From the IMG/VR virus record IMGVR_UViG_3300032296_004087, positions 53,136-117,135 of that record: a stretch of 64,000 nt of DNA; one strand, written 5' to 3'. Under the pieces are notes generated by a model. It was not told where the DNA came from. It saw only the letters and a program-made list of their open reading frames with translations, and did not search any database. Of the stretch, positions 46,243 to 55,580 are shown in pieces. The position numbers were made by a program, and so were the translations under genes. This DNA comes from a virus. Position 1 is the first letter of the stretch. The number at the start of each line of letters is the position of its first letter.

Positions 46243-48768
46243 ATGGATATTGTGAATTCTCAAATTCTTCAAGAAAATATTAGTAGAATCCTTTCTATTA
46301 TAGGTGTAAAACCATCCCCTATAAACGAATCAGCACCAATTATAACCTTTTTATTAAAGAAGAGTGATGATTTAATAAATTTTTTTACTAGAGATGGTGC
46401 TAAAAAAGTTGGGAAAGATTTGTTGAATAAAATCAAAAGTGGCGCTTCTGATTTTACGGATTCTGAACTCAGAATTATATTAAAAAACATAGATTCTGAA
46501 AGGGTTGCTAGACAATTAATAACATCAGAGGATGGGTTACCTATTGTTAAAAGTTTTCCAGGAACTTTTGAAAATACTGTCATAGAAATTCAGAAAAAAG
46601 TTGATGAAGCAATTGCTTTAGCTAAAAAAGAAAACAAATCAGCAACAGAAACTGATGAAATAATTAATAAAACTGTAAACGATTATTTACAAAAATATAG
46701 TAATACTTGGTTAAACGCTATTCTACCTAACTCGGAGGGTAAAGCTTTTTTTAACACTTTTAATGACGCTGGACCTGAAATCAATGATATTGCGGAGTCC
46801 TTTCACCAAAAAATGATGCAACAATTTTATGATTACATCAAAATAAAGAAACCTGAATGGGAAAAAATTTCCTTGCCAAAAAATGCTTCTTTGGATTCTT
46901 TACGAAAAATGGTTTCTAGATGGACACCCAATGATATTGAAACAATTAGAAGATTTGTTTTTCGAAGAACTTATCCATTTATAAAAAAACAAGAACAACT
47001 TCAACAAGAGTTCATTGATGTTGCTAACGAAATGGGTAAACAAATGGGTCCAGGTGGAATTGGAGGTAAAGTGGATTACTATGAAAAAAAACTTGCAGAT
47101 ATTTTATCAGTGGCCAGTTCTGAAAGAAATTCCCTTACAGGAGATGGAAAAGACATGGAAATTCTTTACGATGTTTTAGCACCAAAAATTCCGGCAGTTG
47201 TCAAACAAAGATTATCTAGAGAGCAAATAATTAGCGAAATTATTGATAGTCTTAAAAAAGATAATAGACTCAAAAATTTTGATAAAATCGGTAATGATTT
47301 AAAAGGTGTTTTAAATCAGTGGAAAGAACTATTACCTTTTAATTTTAAGGATAGAAAAAGTTCATTCTGGAATAGATGGTTTCAATTTGTTTTAAAAGGT
47401 ACTCCTGAAACTTTTGAAGAAATTACTGCAACTTTGAGAAAGAAAGGACTGGCAGAAACACTAGCACGTAAAGTTGCTGCCGGTATTCTTGCAAAATATA
47501 CTGTTGGTCCGTTGTTGGTTGGAACTATGAGAACATTATATTACATTGGTCAAGAACTTTATCAAGGACTTGATAATTTGGTTCCCCAAGATTTATGGGG
47601 TGGTGAAGGAGCTCCAATAGATGAAAAACTTATAGAAGATAATAGTTGGTTCTATGCCCTTTTCAATGAATCATTTAAAGAGTGGACCCAAACTCAACCA
47701 GGTTTAGCTAAAGCATGGCCTTGGAGAACCTATATCGATAATATTATTGATTTTGCAAAACCTTTCTTTTATAAAGTATCTTCAGATGAGGCTCACGATA
47801 ATGCCTCAGAAAGACTTACAACTCCAGAAGAAAGAAGACTAATTGATGATAATGAAAATCGACGTACAAGTGTTTCACCAACACCTTCAGAAGAAACTAT
47901 ACCTCAAGATTTGTTAGATTCTTTTGATGGAGAACTAGAATATTTGAAAAAAAGAATTTATAGAACGGAAAGCGGTTCATACGCTTTGAGGTTTGAACCA
48001 GAAGGGAGAGATGTTATTTTGATAAATCCTGGCACTGGCTGGTCGGCAATTGGTGAAACAGCAGATGGAATACGAAAAAATTTCAAATTAACTGCCCCCG
48101 CAACAATTAGTGGATTTACAACTAGCTATCCACCAACTCAATTTGAATCTGTTATAAAAAAAATGAAAAATACTTTAATTGAGCAACTTGTAGTCCCCGA
48201 TGAACCAAATCCTTCACCAAAAAATTCTGCTGAGAAGTTAGACAAAAAAGTTGAAGAACTTAAAAAAGAAGTTCAAAGTGTAAAAGACAGCGAAACTTTC
48301 AGAAAGGCATTAGAAGAACTTAATAAATTTGCGGAAGATGTTAAAAATACCTCTGTAGATTTAGCTGAAAAGGCGAAAGTTCAATATGAATTATGGTTAC
48401 TTAGAAAAAAATTAGAAGAAAAAAAACCCACAAGTGACCCTCAAAAAGTTCGGGATAATCTTACAAATCAATTTTCCACCTGCAAAGGTTTTAACCAGTT
48501 AGGTTGTAACTCAGAGTCTATCAAACAAATTCAACAATGTTTAAATTTACCCAATACAGGAAATTTTGACAAACAACTTTATAATGAATTAGGTAATTAT
48601 GGATGGCAGAATGGATTCAATGACTCAGATGTTACTCGAATTTGTGATTTAATCAAAAAAACTATAGAAACAAATATCCAAATTCAGAAAGAAAAAAAAG
48701 AAGCCGAAGATTTCTATCGCAAATTTCCGAAGACATCAAAGGGTTCTGAGATTTTAGACCTATCATAA
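46243..48768 (+). CDS. Large tagged protein, 841 residues
   Basis: The largest protein of the window. N-terminus contains ILQENISRILSIIGV and SPINESAP, giving L-Q-E and I-N-E-S sites. Mostly helical; a hydrophobic segment at about 405-430 (ARKVAAGILAKYTVGPLLVG), a coiled-coil stretch at about 660-720, and a Cys-containing end CKGFNQLGCNSESIKQIQQC resembling a peptidoglycan-binding fold (numbered repeat, TGNFDKQLYNELGNYGW). Probably a virion protein acting at the cell wall or membrane during DNA entry. Confidence 0.82.
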   Translation: MDIVNSQILQENISRILSIIGVKPSPINESAPIITFLLKKSDDLINFFTRDGAKKVGKDLLNKIKSGASDFTDSELRIILKNIDSERVARQLITSEDGLPIVKSFPGTFENTVIEIQKKVDEAIALAKKENKSATETDEIINKTVNDYLQKYSNTWLNAILPNSEGKAFFNTFNDAGPEINDIAESFHQKMMQQFYDYIKIKKPEWEKISLPKNASLDSLRKMVSRWTPNDIETIRRFVFRRTYPFIKKQEQLQQEFIDVANEMGKQMGPGGIGGKVDYYEKKLADILSVASSERNSLTGDGKDMEILYDVLAPKIPAVVKQRLSREQIISEIIDSLKKDNRLKNFDKIGNDLKGVLNQWKELLPFNFKDRKSSFWNRWFQFVLKGTPETFEEITATLRKKGLAETLARKVAAGILAKYTVGPLLVGTMRTLYYIGQELYQGLDNLVPQDLWGGEGAPIDEKLIEDNSWFYALFNESFKEWTQTQPGLAKAWPWRTYIDNIIDFAKPFFYKVSSDEAHDNASERLTTPEERRLIDDNENRRTSVSPTPSEETIPQDLLDSFDGELEYLKKRIYRTESGSYALRFEPEGRDVILINPGTGWSAIGETADGIRKNFKLTAPATISGFTTSYPPTQFESVIKKMKNTLIEQLVVPDEPNPSPKNSAEKLDKKVEELKKEVQSVKDSETFRKALEELNKFAEDVKNTSVDLAEKAKVQYELWLLRKKLEEKKPTSDPQKVRDNLTNQFSTCKGFNQLGCNSESIKQIQQCLNLPNTGNFDKQLYNELGNYGWQNGFNDSDVTRICDLIKKTIETNIQIQKEKKEAEDFYRKFPKTSKGSEILDLS

Positions 48769-48771
48769 GTG

Positions 48772-48778
48772 TATTTAT
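48772..48778 (+). promoter_or_regulatory. Phage late-type promoter box TATTTAT
   Basis: 10 nt before the ATG at 48789. Confidence 0.6.
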
Positions 48779-48788
48779 CATATAAGAT

Positions 48789-49970
48789 ATGAAACGAATT
48801 AAAATTACTACAGAAGAGAGAAACTCAATACTTGAAAATCACAACAAGTATAGAGATGTTCTAATGGGTCATCTTTTTGACAAATCTTTGGTTTCCGAGC
48901 AAATTGAAGATGTTACCGACCCGAAACAATTTTTAGCATTAGCACAACAAAAGTGTACCAATGAAGCTATCAGACAAGCCAAACCAGCAACCAAAGATGG
49001 TAAAAACGCATTGTTATACCGTCCAACAGAACAAAAAATGTCAGGTGACAGAGTTATTTGGGATAGAGGTGATGAGGTATATTTCTTTGGAGATGGAACT
49101 TTCTTAGTAACAGTTAGTCAAGGAGGGAAAACAGGTATAAGAAGCGCTGACAAATGGTCCTGTAAAGGATTGAATGTTAAAGAAGACAGATTAAATAATC
49201 TAATTGCAACCCTTACAAAGGATATCAAGCAAGGTGGTTACGGATACTTCACTTATGATAATCTACCAGCAGGATACGAAGTACCTGCAAACCAAGGAGA
49301 CCAAACTGTTCTTGAAATCATTCAAGTTGGAACAACCAAACTTTATAGACCCAAAGCGGCTACAATGCAACCTGGTGCGACGACTTCAAAAGAAACTGAA
49401 ATCATTGATTCTTATTTAAATTCATTCGGAATTGAAAAACCTGAAGAGGGAAGAGGTCCTTGGAAGTACGAAAATGAAATGACCGAGCAAGAAAGGCAAA
49501 CTTGGTGGAGTGGACGATTAGTCATCCCGAAAAGCGCTGGTCTCACTAAAAATATTGTAATTTATCTTAATCCAAGTAAAATTGATAGAAAACAATTACT
49601 TAAGATTACTCGGGACCAACAAAAAGAAGGTGAAAAAATATACAATGAAAAGTATTGTGGTAGAGTTATTTTAGCTTACTACAACTCTTGGAGAAAACCG
49701 CCACCTGAAGAACCAGACTTCGGTACTTTAGAAGCGATGAAAAAAGAAGTTAATGCTTGTTTGAAACGAGACCACAAATTTGGTACTATGGGAATTGGAG
49801 GAAAGAATGTTGAAAAGGCAATCTTGGCTCTTCGTGAGAAATACACAGGAGACCCCAAGTTTCCAACACTACCGAAATCAGGTCGTGATGTTAATAGACC
49901 CGTCGTAAAACAACAGTTCACACCAACAGGTGAGGTTGAATACCAATTCGATTTCAGATTGAATCGTTAA
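48789..49970 (+). CDS. Tagged late protein, 393 residues
   Basis: MKRIKITTEERNSILENHNKY begins the tag (I-L-E) and SLVSEQIEDV near residue 38 offers a V-S-E-Q site. The body includes RVIWDRGDEVYFFGDGTFLV, a Trp/Cys region and KYCGRVILAYYNSWRKPPPEEPD. No known family. Ends the 45-50 kb tagged gene block; probably virion-associated. Confidence 0.78.
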   Translation: MKRIKITTEERNSILENHNKYRDVLMGHLFDKSLVSEQIEDVTDPKQFLALAQQKCTNEAIRQAKPATKDGKNALLYRPTEQKMSGDRVIWDRGDEVYFFGDGTFLVTVSQGGKTGIRSADKWSCKGLNVKEDRLNNLIATLTKDIKQGGYGYFTYDNLPAGYEVPANQGDQTVLEIIQVGTTKLYRPKAATMQPGATTSKETEIIDSYLNSFGIEKPEEGRGPWKYENEMTEQERQTWWSGRLVIPKSAGLTKNIVIYLNPSKIDRKQLLKITRDQQKEGEKIYNEKYCGRVILAYYNSWRKPPPEEPDFGTLEAMKKEVNACLKRDHKFGTMGIGGKNVEKAILALREKYTGDPKFPTLPKSGRDVNRPVVKQQFTPTGEVEYQFDFRLNR

Positions 49971-50034
49971 AGCATCTTCCGAGGAAACTCGTGTTGATAT
50001 AAACACGTTAAAAGAAAGGGGTGTGTTTATCTAT

Positions 50035-50062
50035 TAAAGGGGGTCAGTGACCCCCTTTTTTT
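50035..50062. terminator. Bidirectional terminator
   Basis: AAAGGGGGTCA-GTGACCCCCTTT with T-runs at both ends; overlaps the last codons of clpP. Confidence 0.85.
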
Positions 50063-50721
50063 GTCACTATTTCATCGATAATACCATAATCTAAGGCTTC
50101 CTGTGAATCGAGCCATAAATCGCGTTGTGCGTCTTGTTTGACCTGTTCAGAGTCTTTTCCACAATAGTCACCAAGAAGAATAAATAGAGTGTCGTTAATT
50201 TTTTTCCATTCTTTAAATGTAATCTCAGCATCCTGAATATTTCCGCCAGCACCACCAGATGATTGGTGTAGCATTGTACGGGAGAATCGAAGTGAACTTC
50301 GTTTTCCTTTCGTTCCCGCTCCCAACAATATCGAACCCATAGAAGCCGCAAGTCCTGTATTAACGGTACGGATGTCACATGAGATATAATCCATAACATC
50401 TACAATTGAAAGTCCTGATTTTACACTTCCACCTGGAGAATCTATGTGCATTGTAATATCTGTTTTATCGGCAGAATCCAAGAACATTAGTTGTGCCTGA
50501 ACAATTGTGGACATATTATCATTAACTGGTCCTGCAACCCACAAAAGTCTATCTCTCATCAATCGAGAAAAAATATCTATTTGAGTTGCTCGAAGTTCAC
50601 GCTCTTCCAAAATATAAGGGGTTAACGAGTTTTCGATTTGTTTCTCGAAGTTATACATTGTAAGTGAAGACACATTGTAATCACTCATTGCGTACTTTTT
50701 GAATTCTTGGGAAATGTTCAT
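50044..50721 (-). CDS. ClpP-like serine protease
   Basis: 225 residues. Catalytic triad visible as Ser127 in GLAASMGSILL, His152 in RTMLHQSSGG, and Asp201 in QRDLWLDSQEALDYGIID, matching E. coli Ser111/His136/Asp185 order. IDSPGGSV is the oxyanion segment. Phage ClpP homologues either pair with host ClpX/A or process capsid proteins. Host-like TATCTTTG at 50750-50757 lies upstream inside the preceding small gene. Whether this enzyme cuts the [LI]-x-E tags is an open question; ClpP specificity makes that unlikely. Confidence 0.95.
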   Translation of the reverse strand: MNISQEFKKYAMSDYNVSSLTMYNFEKQIENSLTPYILEERELRATQIDIFSRLMRDRLLWVAGPVNDNMSTIVQAQLMFLDSADKTDITMHIDSPGGSVKSGLSIVDVMDYISCDIRTVNTGLAASMGSILLGAGTKGKRSSLRFSRTMLHQSSGGAGGNIQDAEITFKEWKKINDTLFILLGDYCGKDSEQVKQDAQRDLWLDSQEALDYGIIDEIVTKKGGH

Positions 50722-50861
50722 CCGTTGTAATTTAAATTATTTGAGTTAACAAAGATAAGGTATAAGTTTATAACTGCCAAACCAATTGTTAAAAGTTGTT
50801 GTAAGAAATAATTTGTCCCGTTTATAGTTTTTGTGAATTCGAAGTATTTCTTAATATTCAT
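50718..50861 (-). CDS. Small membrane peptide, 47 residues
   Basis: MNIKKYFEFTKTINGTNYFL, then hydrophobic LLTIGLAVINLYLIFV and a polar end. Its stop overlaps the clpP ATG by 4 nt, so it is translationally coupled to clpP. It sits just after the TTGAGA/TCTCAA stem upstream. Function unknown. Confidence 0.65.
   Translation of the reverse strand: MNIKKYFEFTKTINGTNYFLQQLLTIGLAVINLYLIFVNSNNLNYNG
50750..50757 (-). promoter_or_regulatory. Host-like -7 box TATCTTTG, minus strand
   Basis: Inside the 47-residue gene, 28 nt upstream of clpP. Confidence 0.5.
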
Positions 50862-50887
50862 ATTTGAGAGTTAATTCTCAAAAAATA

Positions 50888-51538
50888 CTAAAATCCGAGG
50901 ATATCATCAACTATTTCCTCGGAGGTTAACAATTTCCATTCACGAGGATGTTCGTAAGACCAGAATTTTTTCCATAAACCAAACCAAGTTGTGTTTTCAA
51001 CTCTTTGGTCTCCAATACTACGGAAATCCTGACTAGTTTTTGGATAACGCCCTATGCTATAGACTTTGTAAAATTCGAAAACATCTGTAGAGAAATAATT
51101 TTTATTACGATGGTTCAATTCATCGAAATGAGTTCTTATTACAGGCTTGCAACCGTGTAAATCGGTGTACAACAAACATTTTTCATACCACAAAGTAGCC
51201 TCTTTTAAATCATGACTATCGATGTTGAATAAAACTAATTTTTCTCTATCATCGAATCTATGGTGAAAGATTTGTACTAATCCGTGGTTTACATCTAACT
51301 TATAAACTAAAAGTTCGAAGTCATAATAAAATTTCACATCATACTGAAATACTTGAACTCCATAACAAGAAGAAGGTTCTTTAATTAGATGATATCCCTC
51401 TAAATAATATGATTCAGTAGAATTTTTGGGATACTCTCTTATTTCTACATAGTAATAATTATCAGGACCTTCTACTCGAACCCTAACTCCATTTTCTAAA
51501 AAATAATGAATTCCAATGTTATTTATTTTCGTATACAT
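50888..51538 (-). CDS. Hypothetical protein, 216 residues
   Basis: I take the ATG at 51538 (MYTKINNIGIHYF), overlapping the end of the carbamoyltransferase gene by 20 nt; ATG 51547 is an alternative three codons upstream. Beta-rich, aromatic, His-containing protein with FHHRFDDREKLVLFN. No family recognised. Position at the end of the carbamoyltransferase operon suggests a linked role. Confidence 0.72.
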   Translation of the reverse strand: MYTKINNIGIHYFLENGVRVRVEGPDNYYYVEIREYPKNSTESYYLEGYHLIKEPSSCYGVQVFQYDVKFYYDFELLVYKLDVNHGLVQIFHHRFDDREKLVLFNIDSHDLKEATLWYEKCLLYTDLHGCKPVIRTHFDELNHRNKNYFSTDVFEFYKVYSIGRYPKTSQDFRSIGDQRVENTTWFGLWKKFWSYEHPREWKLLTSEEIVDDILGF

Positions 51539-53111
51539 AATCTCCAATAACTAATTTATCAATCACTTTATTTTTAAGGTGAACAAAAGCATTTTCGGGG
51601 TGCTCAATAATGGGTTCGTTATGAGCATTGAATGAGGTGTTAAGTAGTAATGGGATACCTGAGAGTTCATAGTACGAATTCATAAGTTCCCAAACTTTGG
51701 GAAGATTTTCTTTTTCCACTACCTGAGGTCTGGCAGTTTTATCCGATTTCTGAATTACTGCGGGAATTTTATAAATCCATGGTTCATGGGTTGGAAATGT
51801 TAAAGTCATAAACTGAGCGGCATACTTGGATTTTGCGGTCGGGAAAACCGTTTCAAAAAACTCACCCATTATCATTGGCGCAAAAGGCATTGTATCATAT
51901 CTTTTCAATCTTCGATTTAACTCTGCGTGGGTATTGTAATCTGTAGGTCTTACCAAAATACTCCTCGCACCCAAGGAACGTGGTCCAAGTTCCATTTTAC
52001 CTTGAAACCATCCAATAATCAAACCTTTATTTAAATCCGTCGCAATTTCATCAACAATATATTTTTTTACTAAAAAGTCATGTTTTGTTGCCAAATTTAT
52101 AACTTCTTCATCTGAATAATCGAAACCAAAATAAACATTTTTAAGTTTTATTGGTTTTGTAATTTCACCTAATTCAACTGCTTTATGAATTGCAGCACCT
52201 AAAGAAAGTCCTTCATCACCCATTGGAGGAAGAATGTATATTTCTTCAACCCACGGTAATTCATTTATTTTTTGATTCAGTTTAACATTCGCAAAAAGAC
52301 CACCTGAAAAACAAAGTTTCTTGTAGTCGGGCATTTTCTTGTGTAGGTCGTCGATAAATCTCAACATCAATTCCTCAGTAAAGTATTGTAAATTGAAACT
52401 GAAAACTTCTCGTTTTTTAAGAGTGTCAAAAAAACCTTCTTCGAGTAATCGTTCCATGACAAACTTAGTTTTTTGGTCAGTTCCCGAAGGATAAAATTTC
52501 AAATCATTATATGATAGGATACTATGTAGAATTTTTTGGATTCTTTCATCGTAATAACCATCAGGTGCCATTCCCATGACCTTACCTTCATCCTTACACA
52601 TTATCCATTGAAACCTACAATTTGAATTACGACCCATCATCCAATTTGTTATAAATCCCCAAAGTTGTGAAAGACTTCCAGAGTTAGTTCCCGATAATCG
52701 GTGAACTTCATTCATCTTACCGTCCTCACATGCATATACTCTCATAAAAGAAGATTCTCCACCACCATCGTATGAAATTGAAAGTACTTTTCCTTCCATT
52801 CCACTTGTAAAATAAGCTGCGGTATTATGTGCACGGTGGTGAGACACTTTAGAATAATTATCATTAGTTAGTCTCCTAGCATATACCGGTGGTGCGGGCT
52901 CAGCAAAAACTACATAATCAGCATCTTTGAGTTTTATATTAGTTTTATCTTCGACAGCCTTTAGTGATAAATCGGGGTACGCACCATAGTCTTCTCCCGA
53001 TTTAATTCGTTTGATTCTCTCTTCTTCTACAGCATGTATTATTTCACCGTCAACAATCAAAGTTGTTGATGGACTATGTCCTGCTGCGTAAAGTCCATAG
53101 ATTACACTCAT
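51519..53111 (-). CDS. Carbamoyltransferase, NodU/CmcH family
   Basis: 530 residues. N-terminal Kae1-like domain: GLYAAGHSPSTTLIVDGEII, HHRAHNTAAYF (metal His pair), SYDGGGESSF and SGGLFANVKLN. C-terminal YrdC-like/NodU domain: GWFQGKMELGPRSLGARSIL and NTSFNAHNEPI. The family transfers a carbamoyl group from carbamoyl phosphate, via carbamoyl-AMP, to hydroxyls of sugars or antibiotics. Seven nt from a second, divergent homologue. Acceptor could be a surface glycan or nucleotide-linked sugar. Confidence 0.95.
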   Translation of the reverse strand: MSVIYGLYAAGHSPSTTLIVDGEIIHAVEEERIKRIKSGEDYGAYPDLSLKAVEDKTNIKLKDADYVVFAEPAPPVYARRLTNDNYSKVSHHRAHNTAAYFTSGMEGKVLSISYDGGGESSFMRVYACEDGKMNEVHRLSGTNSGSLSQLWGFITNWMMGRNSNCRFQWIMCKDEGKVMGMAPDGYYDERIQKILHSILSYNDLKFYPSGTDQKTKFVMERLLEEGFFDTLKKREVFSFNLQYFTEELMLRFIDDLHKKMPDYKKLCFSGGLFANVKLNQKINELPWVEEIYILPPMGDEGLSLGAAIHKAVELGEITKPIKLKNVYFGFDYSDEEVINLATKHDFLVKKYIVDEIATDLNKGLIIGWFQGKMELGPRSLGARSILVRPTDYNTHAELNRRLKRYDTMPFAPMIMGEFFETVFPTAKSKYAAQFMTLTFPTHEPWIYKIPAVIQKSDKTARPQVVEKENLPKVWELMNSYYELSGIPLLLNTSFNAHNEPIIEHPENAFVHLKNKVIDKLVIGDYVYENK

Positions 53112-53118
53112 AATAAAA

Positions 53119-54786
53119 TTAATTTTTACTAATAATATAATTTTCAGCTATTAGAAAATCTAAATTACAATCTAAAAAAGATTTAATAGCATCAAAGGGT
53201 GTTTCAATCATTGGTTCGTGACCACCATTGTAGCTAGTGTTCAACAAAACAGGGATTCCAGTTTTTTCGTAAAATTTATTTATAAGTTTAAAAAACTTTT
53301 CATTGCTTTTTGGTGTGACAGATTGAAATCTTGCGGACCCATCGATATGGACTACCGCAGGGATTCTTTCTTTCCATTCATCTGCAACAGTTGCTGTAAC
53401 TAACATAAATGGAGAAAAATAATCAGTTTGGAATATTTCTTTCTGTAAATCAAAAATTACTGCAGGTGCAAAAGGACGATACCATTCTCTATGTTTATGG
53501 TCATGGTTAACTCTGTCTTTCATCCATTTTGATGTGGGTGATGCAATAATTGAACGATTTCCCAAAGCTCTAGGTCCAATTTCGGAACCTCCTTGGAACC
53601 ATCCAATAACTTTATTTTCAACAAGTCTGTCAGTTATGGTTTCAACAATATCATCAAAATTATCCCAATATTCTACTCGGAGGTTTGGAAATTTACTCGT
53701 AGCTTCTTCAACATCTCTGTTTGAATACTTTTTACCAAAGTAGGGCCACAATGGAAATGTTTGTTGAATTTCAGCAACTTGTTGATATGCGTACCACGCA
53801 CATCCAAGAGGGATACCACTGTCATCAGCTGGAGGAACAAAAAATGTATTTTCGAATAGTCCTGAATTTATGATAATTTCATTAGAATTACAATTCAAAA
53901 AAGAACCCCCTGCAGTACAAACATTATTTGAGTTTGTGCGTTTTTTAATCATATCTGCCAATATCAGGGATGCCTTTTCTTGTTCTCTTTGATAAACCCC
54001 TGCAACATTAGCTTTAGTTTGAAAATCATTTCTCCAAGTAATATGTGGAAGAATCCCACCGTTTGGTATATGAATGTCATCGTTTTCATATTTTATGTAT
54101 TCAGGGAAATTCTTTACAAATTCTGAATTTGCATATGAAGCCAATCCCATAAGTTTACCTGCCGGCCAAACATTACTGTTGGGTTCATATATCAATTGTA
54201 AACATCCCTGTGAATACATAGTGCCTAAGGACACTCCATCATTACTTTCAAGGGGTACGGGATATTTTATCCATTTCTTATAAACTTCACTATGACCACT
54301 TCTGGTAAAATGATACAAAGAAATACCTTCAGTCCAATCTTCACCCTCATTGAGTCCTTCATGTGATTTTTCAGGATACCATTCACCAAGTTTAGTTTTA
54401 TGATTTAAAATTGAACCCGATGCATCTGCGACAATAACTGCAGCTTCATCGAAACCTGAAGAAAAGAAAGAAGAATATGCGTGAGCCAAATGATGAGGCA
54501 TGAACACAAGTTTCTTTTTTGGTACTTGGAAGATTTTATTGAAAAGTTCGTATGTGTTATCGACCAATTCAGTTGAACTGTAAACAATGAGGTCTAAATC
54601 ATCTACGGTAATATCCAATACGGAAAGACAATACATAATAGACTCCACAGGAATTGCACCACCTGTGAATGCTCCATCATGTTTCCTTCTTGTAAGTCTT
54701 TCTTGTGTTATTCCAACAATTACTTGACCATTTTTGATTATTACAGCACCTTTATCGTGCCCAACGGAGAAACCTAAGACTGTCAT
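53119..54786 (-). CDS. Carbamoyltransferase, NodU/CmcH family, second copy
   Basis: 555 residues from ATG 54786 (MTVLGFSVGHDKGAVIIKNG); the in-frame extension to 54819 is poor coding sequence. HHLAHAYSSFFSSG is the metal site, CTAGGSFLNCNSNEI and GWFQGGSEIGPRALGNRSII the conserved C-terminal segments, NTSYNGGHEPM near the end. Only the family core is shared with its neighbour, so the pair is not a recent duplication and may act on two substrates or as a heteromer. Confidence 0.95.
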   Translation of the reverse strand: MTVLGFSVGHDKGAVIIKNGQVIVGITQERLTRRKHDGAFTGGAIPVESIMYCLSVLDITVDDLDLIVYSSTELVDNTYELFNKIFQVPKKKLVFMPHHLAHAYSSFFSSGFDEAAVIVADASGSILNHKTKLGEWYPEKSHEGLNEGEDWTEGISLYHFTRSGHSEVYKKWIKYPVPLESNDGVSLGTMYSQGCLQLIYEPNSNVWPAGKLMGLASYANSEFVKNFPEYIKYENDDIHIPNGGILPHITWRNDFQTKANVAGVYQREQEKASLILADMIKKRTNSNNVCTAGGSFLNCNSNEIIINSGLFENTFFVPPADDSGIPLGCAWYAYQQVAEIQQTFPLWPYFGKKYSNRDVEEATSKFPNLRVEYWDNFDDIVETITDRLVENKVIGWFQGGSEIGPRALGNRSIIASPTSKWMKDRVNHDHKHREWYRPFAPAVIFDLQKEIFQTDYFSPFMLVTATVADEWKERIPAVVHIDGSARFQSVTPKSNEKFFKLINKFYEKTGIPVLLNTSYNGGHEPMIETPFDAIKSFLDCNLDFLIAENYIISKN

Positions 54787-54793
54787 ATTTTTA

Positions 54794-55054
54794 TTAATTT
54801 TCAGTTTTATCTTTATCACTAAGAGCTACTATAGTTCCTTCAACAATATCCATTTCTAAATTTTGCACGTGAATTTGATTTTCCAAACGGTAAATAACAA
54901 CTTTGGTTGTGTTTTCTCCCATGTCAACACCCGAATCGGGGACAATATCAACAACAATACCTTGTTTGTCATCTAAAATTAAGGAAAGTGCTTTGGAAAA
55001 CAAAAGTGAGGCGTTCATCAAATCTTGATGACTGAGTGGGTTATTTGTATTCAT
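54794..55054 (-). CDS. Small hypothetical protein, 86 residues
   Basis: MNTNNPLSHQDLMNASLLFS, then beta-rich acidic body with GIVVDIVPDSGVDMGENTTK. Seven nt before the start of the second carbamoyltransferase, so probably co-transcribed. Unknown function. Confidence 0.72.
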   Translation of the reverse strand: MNTNNPLSHQDLMNASLLFSKALSLILDDKQGIVVDIVPDSGVDMGENTTKVVIYRLENQIHVQNLEMDIVEGTIVALSDKDKTEN

Positions 55055-55087
55055 GTATATTTTTTTCTTTAATATTAGAAAAAATCT

Positions 55088-55576
55088 TTAAGAAAAAAAG
55101 GTTTCTTTGAAACTGTCCCAAACATCATTCAAAGTTGTTTCTTCGTCCACAAAATTAGGTTGATATGGTTTCCGTCTTAACGGCATTCGTGCCTCATCAG
55201 GAGTCTTATTTCCCTTTTTTAGATTACACTTTTGGCAACAAGTGACTAAATTGTCCCATGTATTTTTTCCACCTTTTGAGCGTGGTATAACATGGTCAAT
55301 TGTCAATTCTTTTTTGGAACCACAATAAACACATTCATTATTATCTCTTCTAAAAACTCGGTGTCGGTTTACTCTGATTCCTGAACCTCTGTAGTTTATG
55401 TATTTTAAAAGACGAATTATTAAAGGTCGTACATATGTGTGGGTAAAAGTGGTAATAGGATTTTCGGCTGATTTGATAATTTCAGCTTTTCCATTTACGA
55501 CCAAAATAAACCCCCTCTGAACTGATGTGACATTCAGTGGTGAGTAGTCAAAGTTCAAAACAAGTACTTTTTGCAT
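55088..55576 (-). CDS. HNH endonuclease
   Basis: 162 residues. Zinc Cys pairs C82xxC85 and C114xxC117 flank the DH (94-95), SKGG and NTWDNLV segments of the ββα-metal HNH motif, the Bacteroidota-type HNH protein with VLNxDYxPLxVxxxxRG at the start. Probably a free-standing nuclease, either homing or host-like. TATATTTG at 55581-55588, 4 nt upstream of ATG. Confidence 0.93.
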   Translation of the reverse strand: MQKVLVLNFDYSPLNVTSVQRGFILVVNGKAEIIKSAENPITTFTHTYVRPLIIRLLKYINYRGSGIRVNRHRVFRRDNNECVYCGSKKELTIDHVIPRSKGGKNTWDNLVTCCQKCNLKKGNKTPDEARMPLRRKPYQPNFVDEETTLNDVWDSFKETFFS

Positions 55577-55580
55577 GTGA

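Noticed and set aside
50044-50721. ClpP-like protein as the protease that cuts the [LI]-x-E tags
   Set aside because: ClpP does not cut at such defined sites and the gene has a host-type promoter; an S80-type prohead protease outside the window is more likely.
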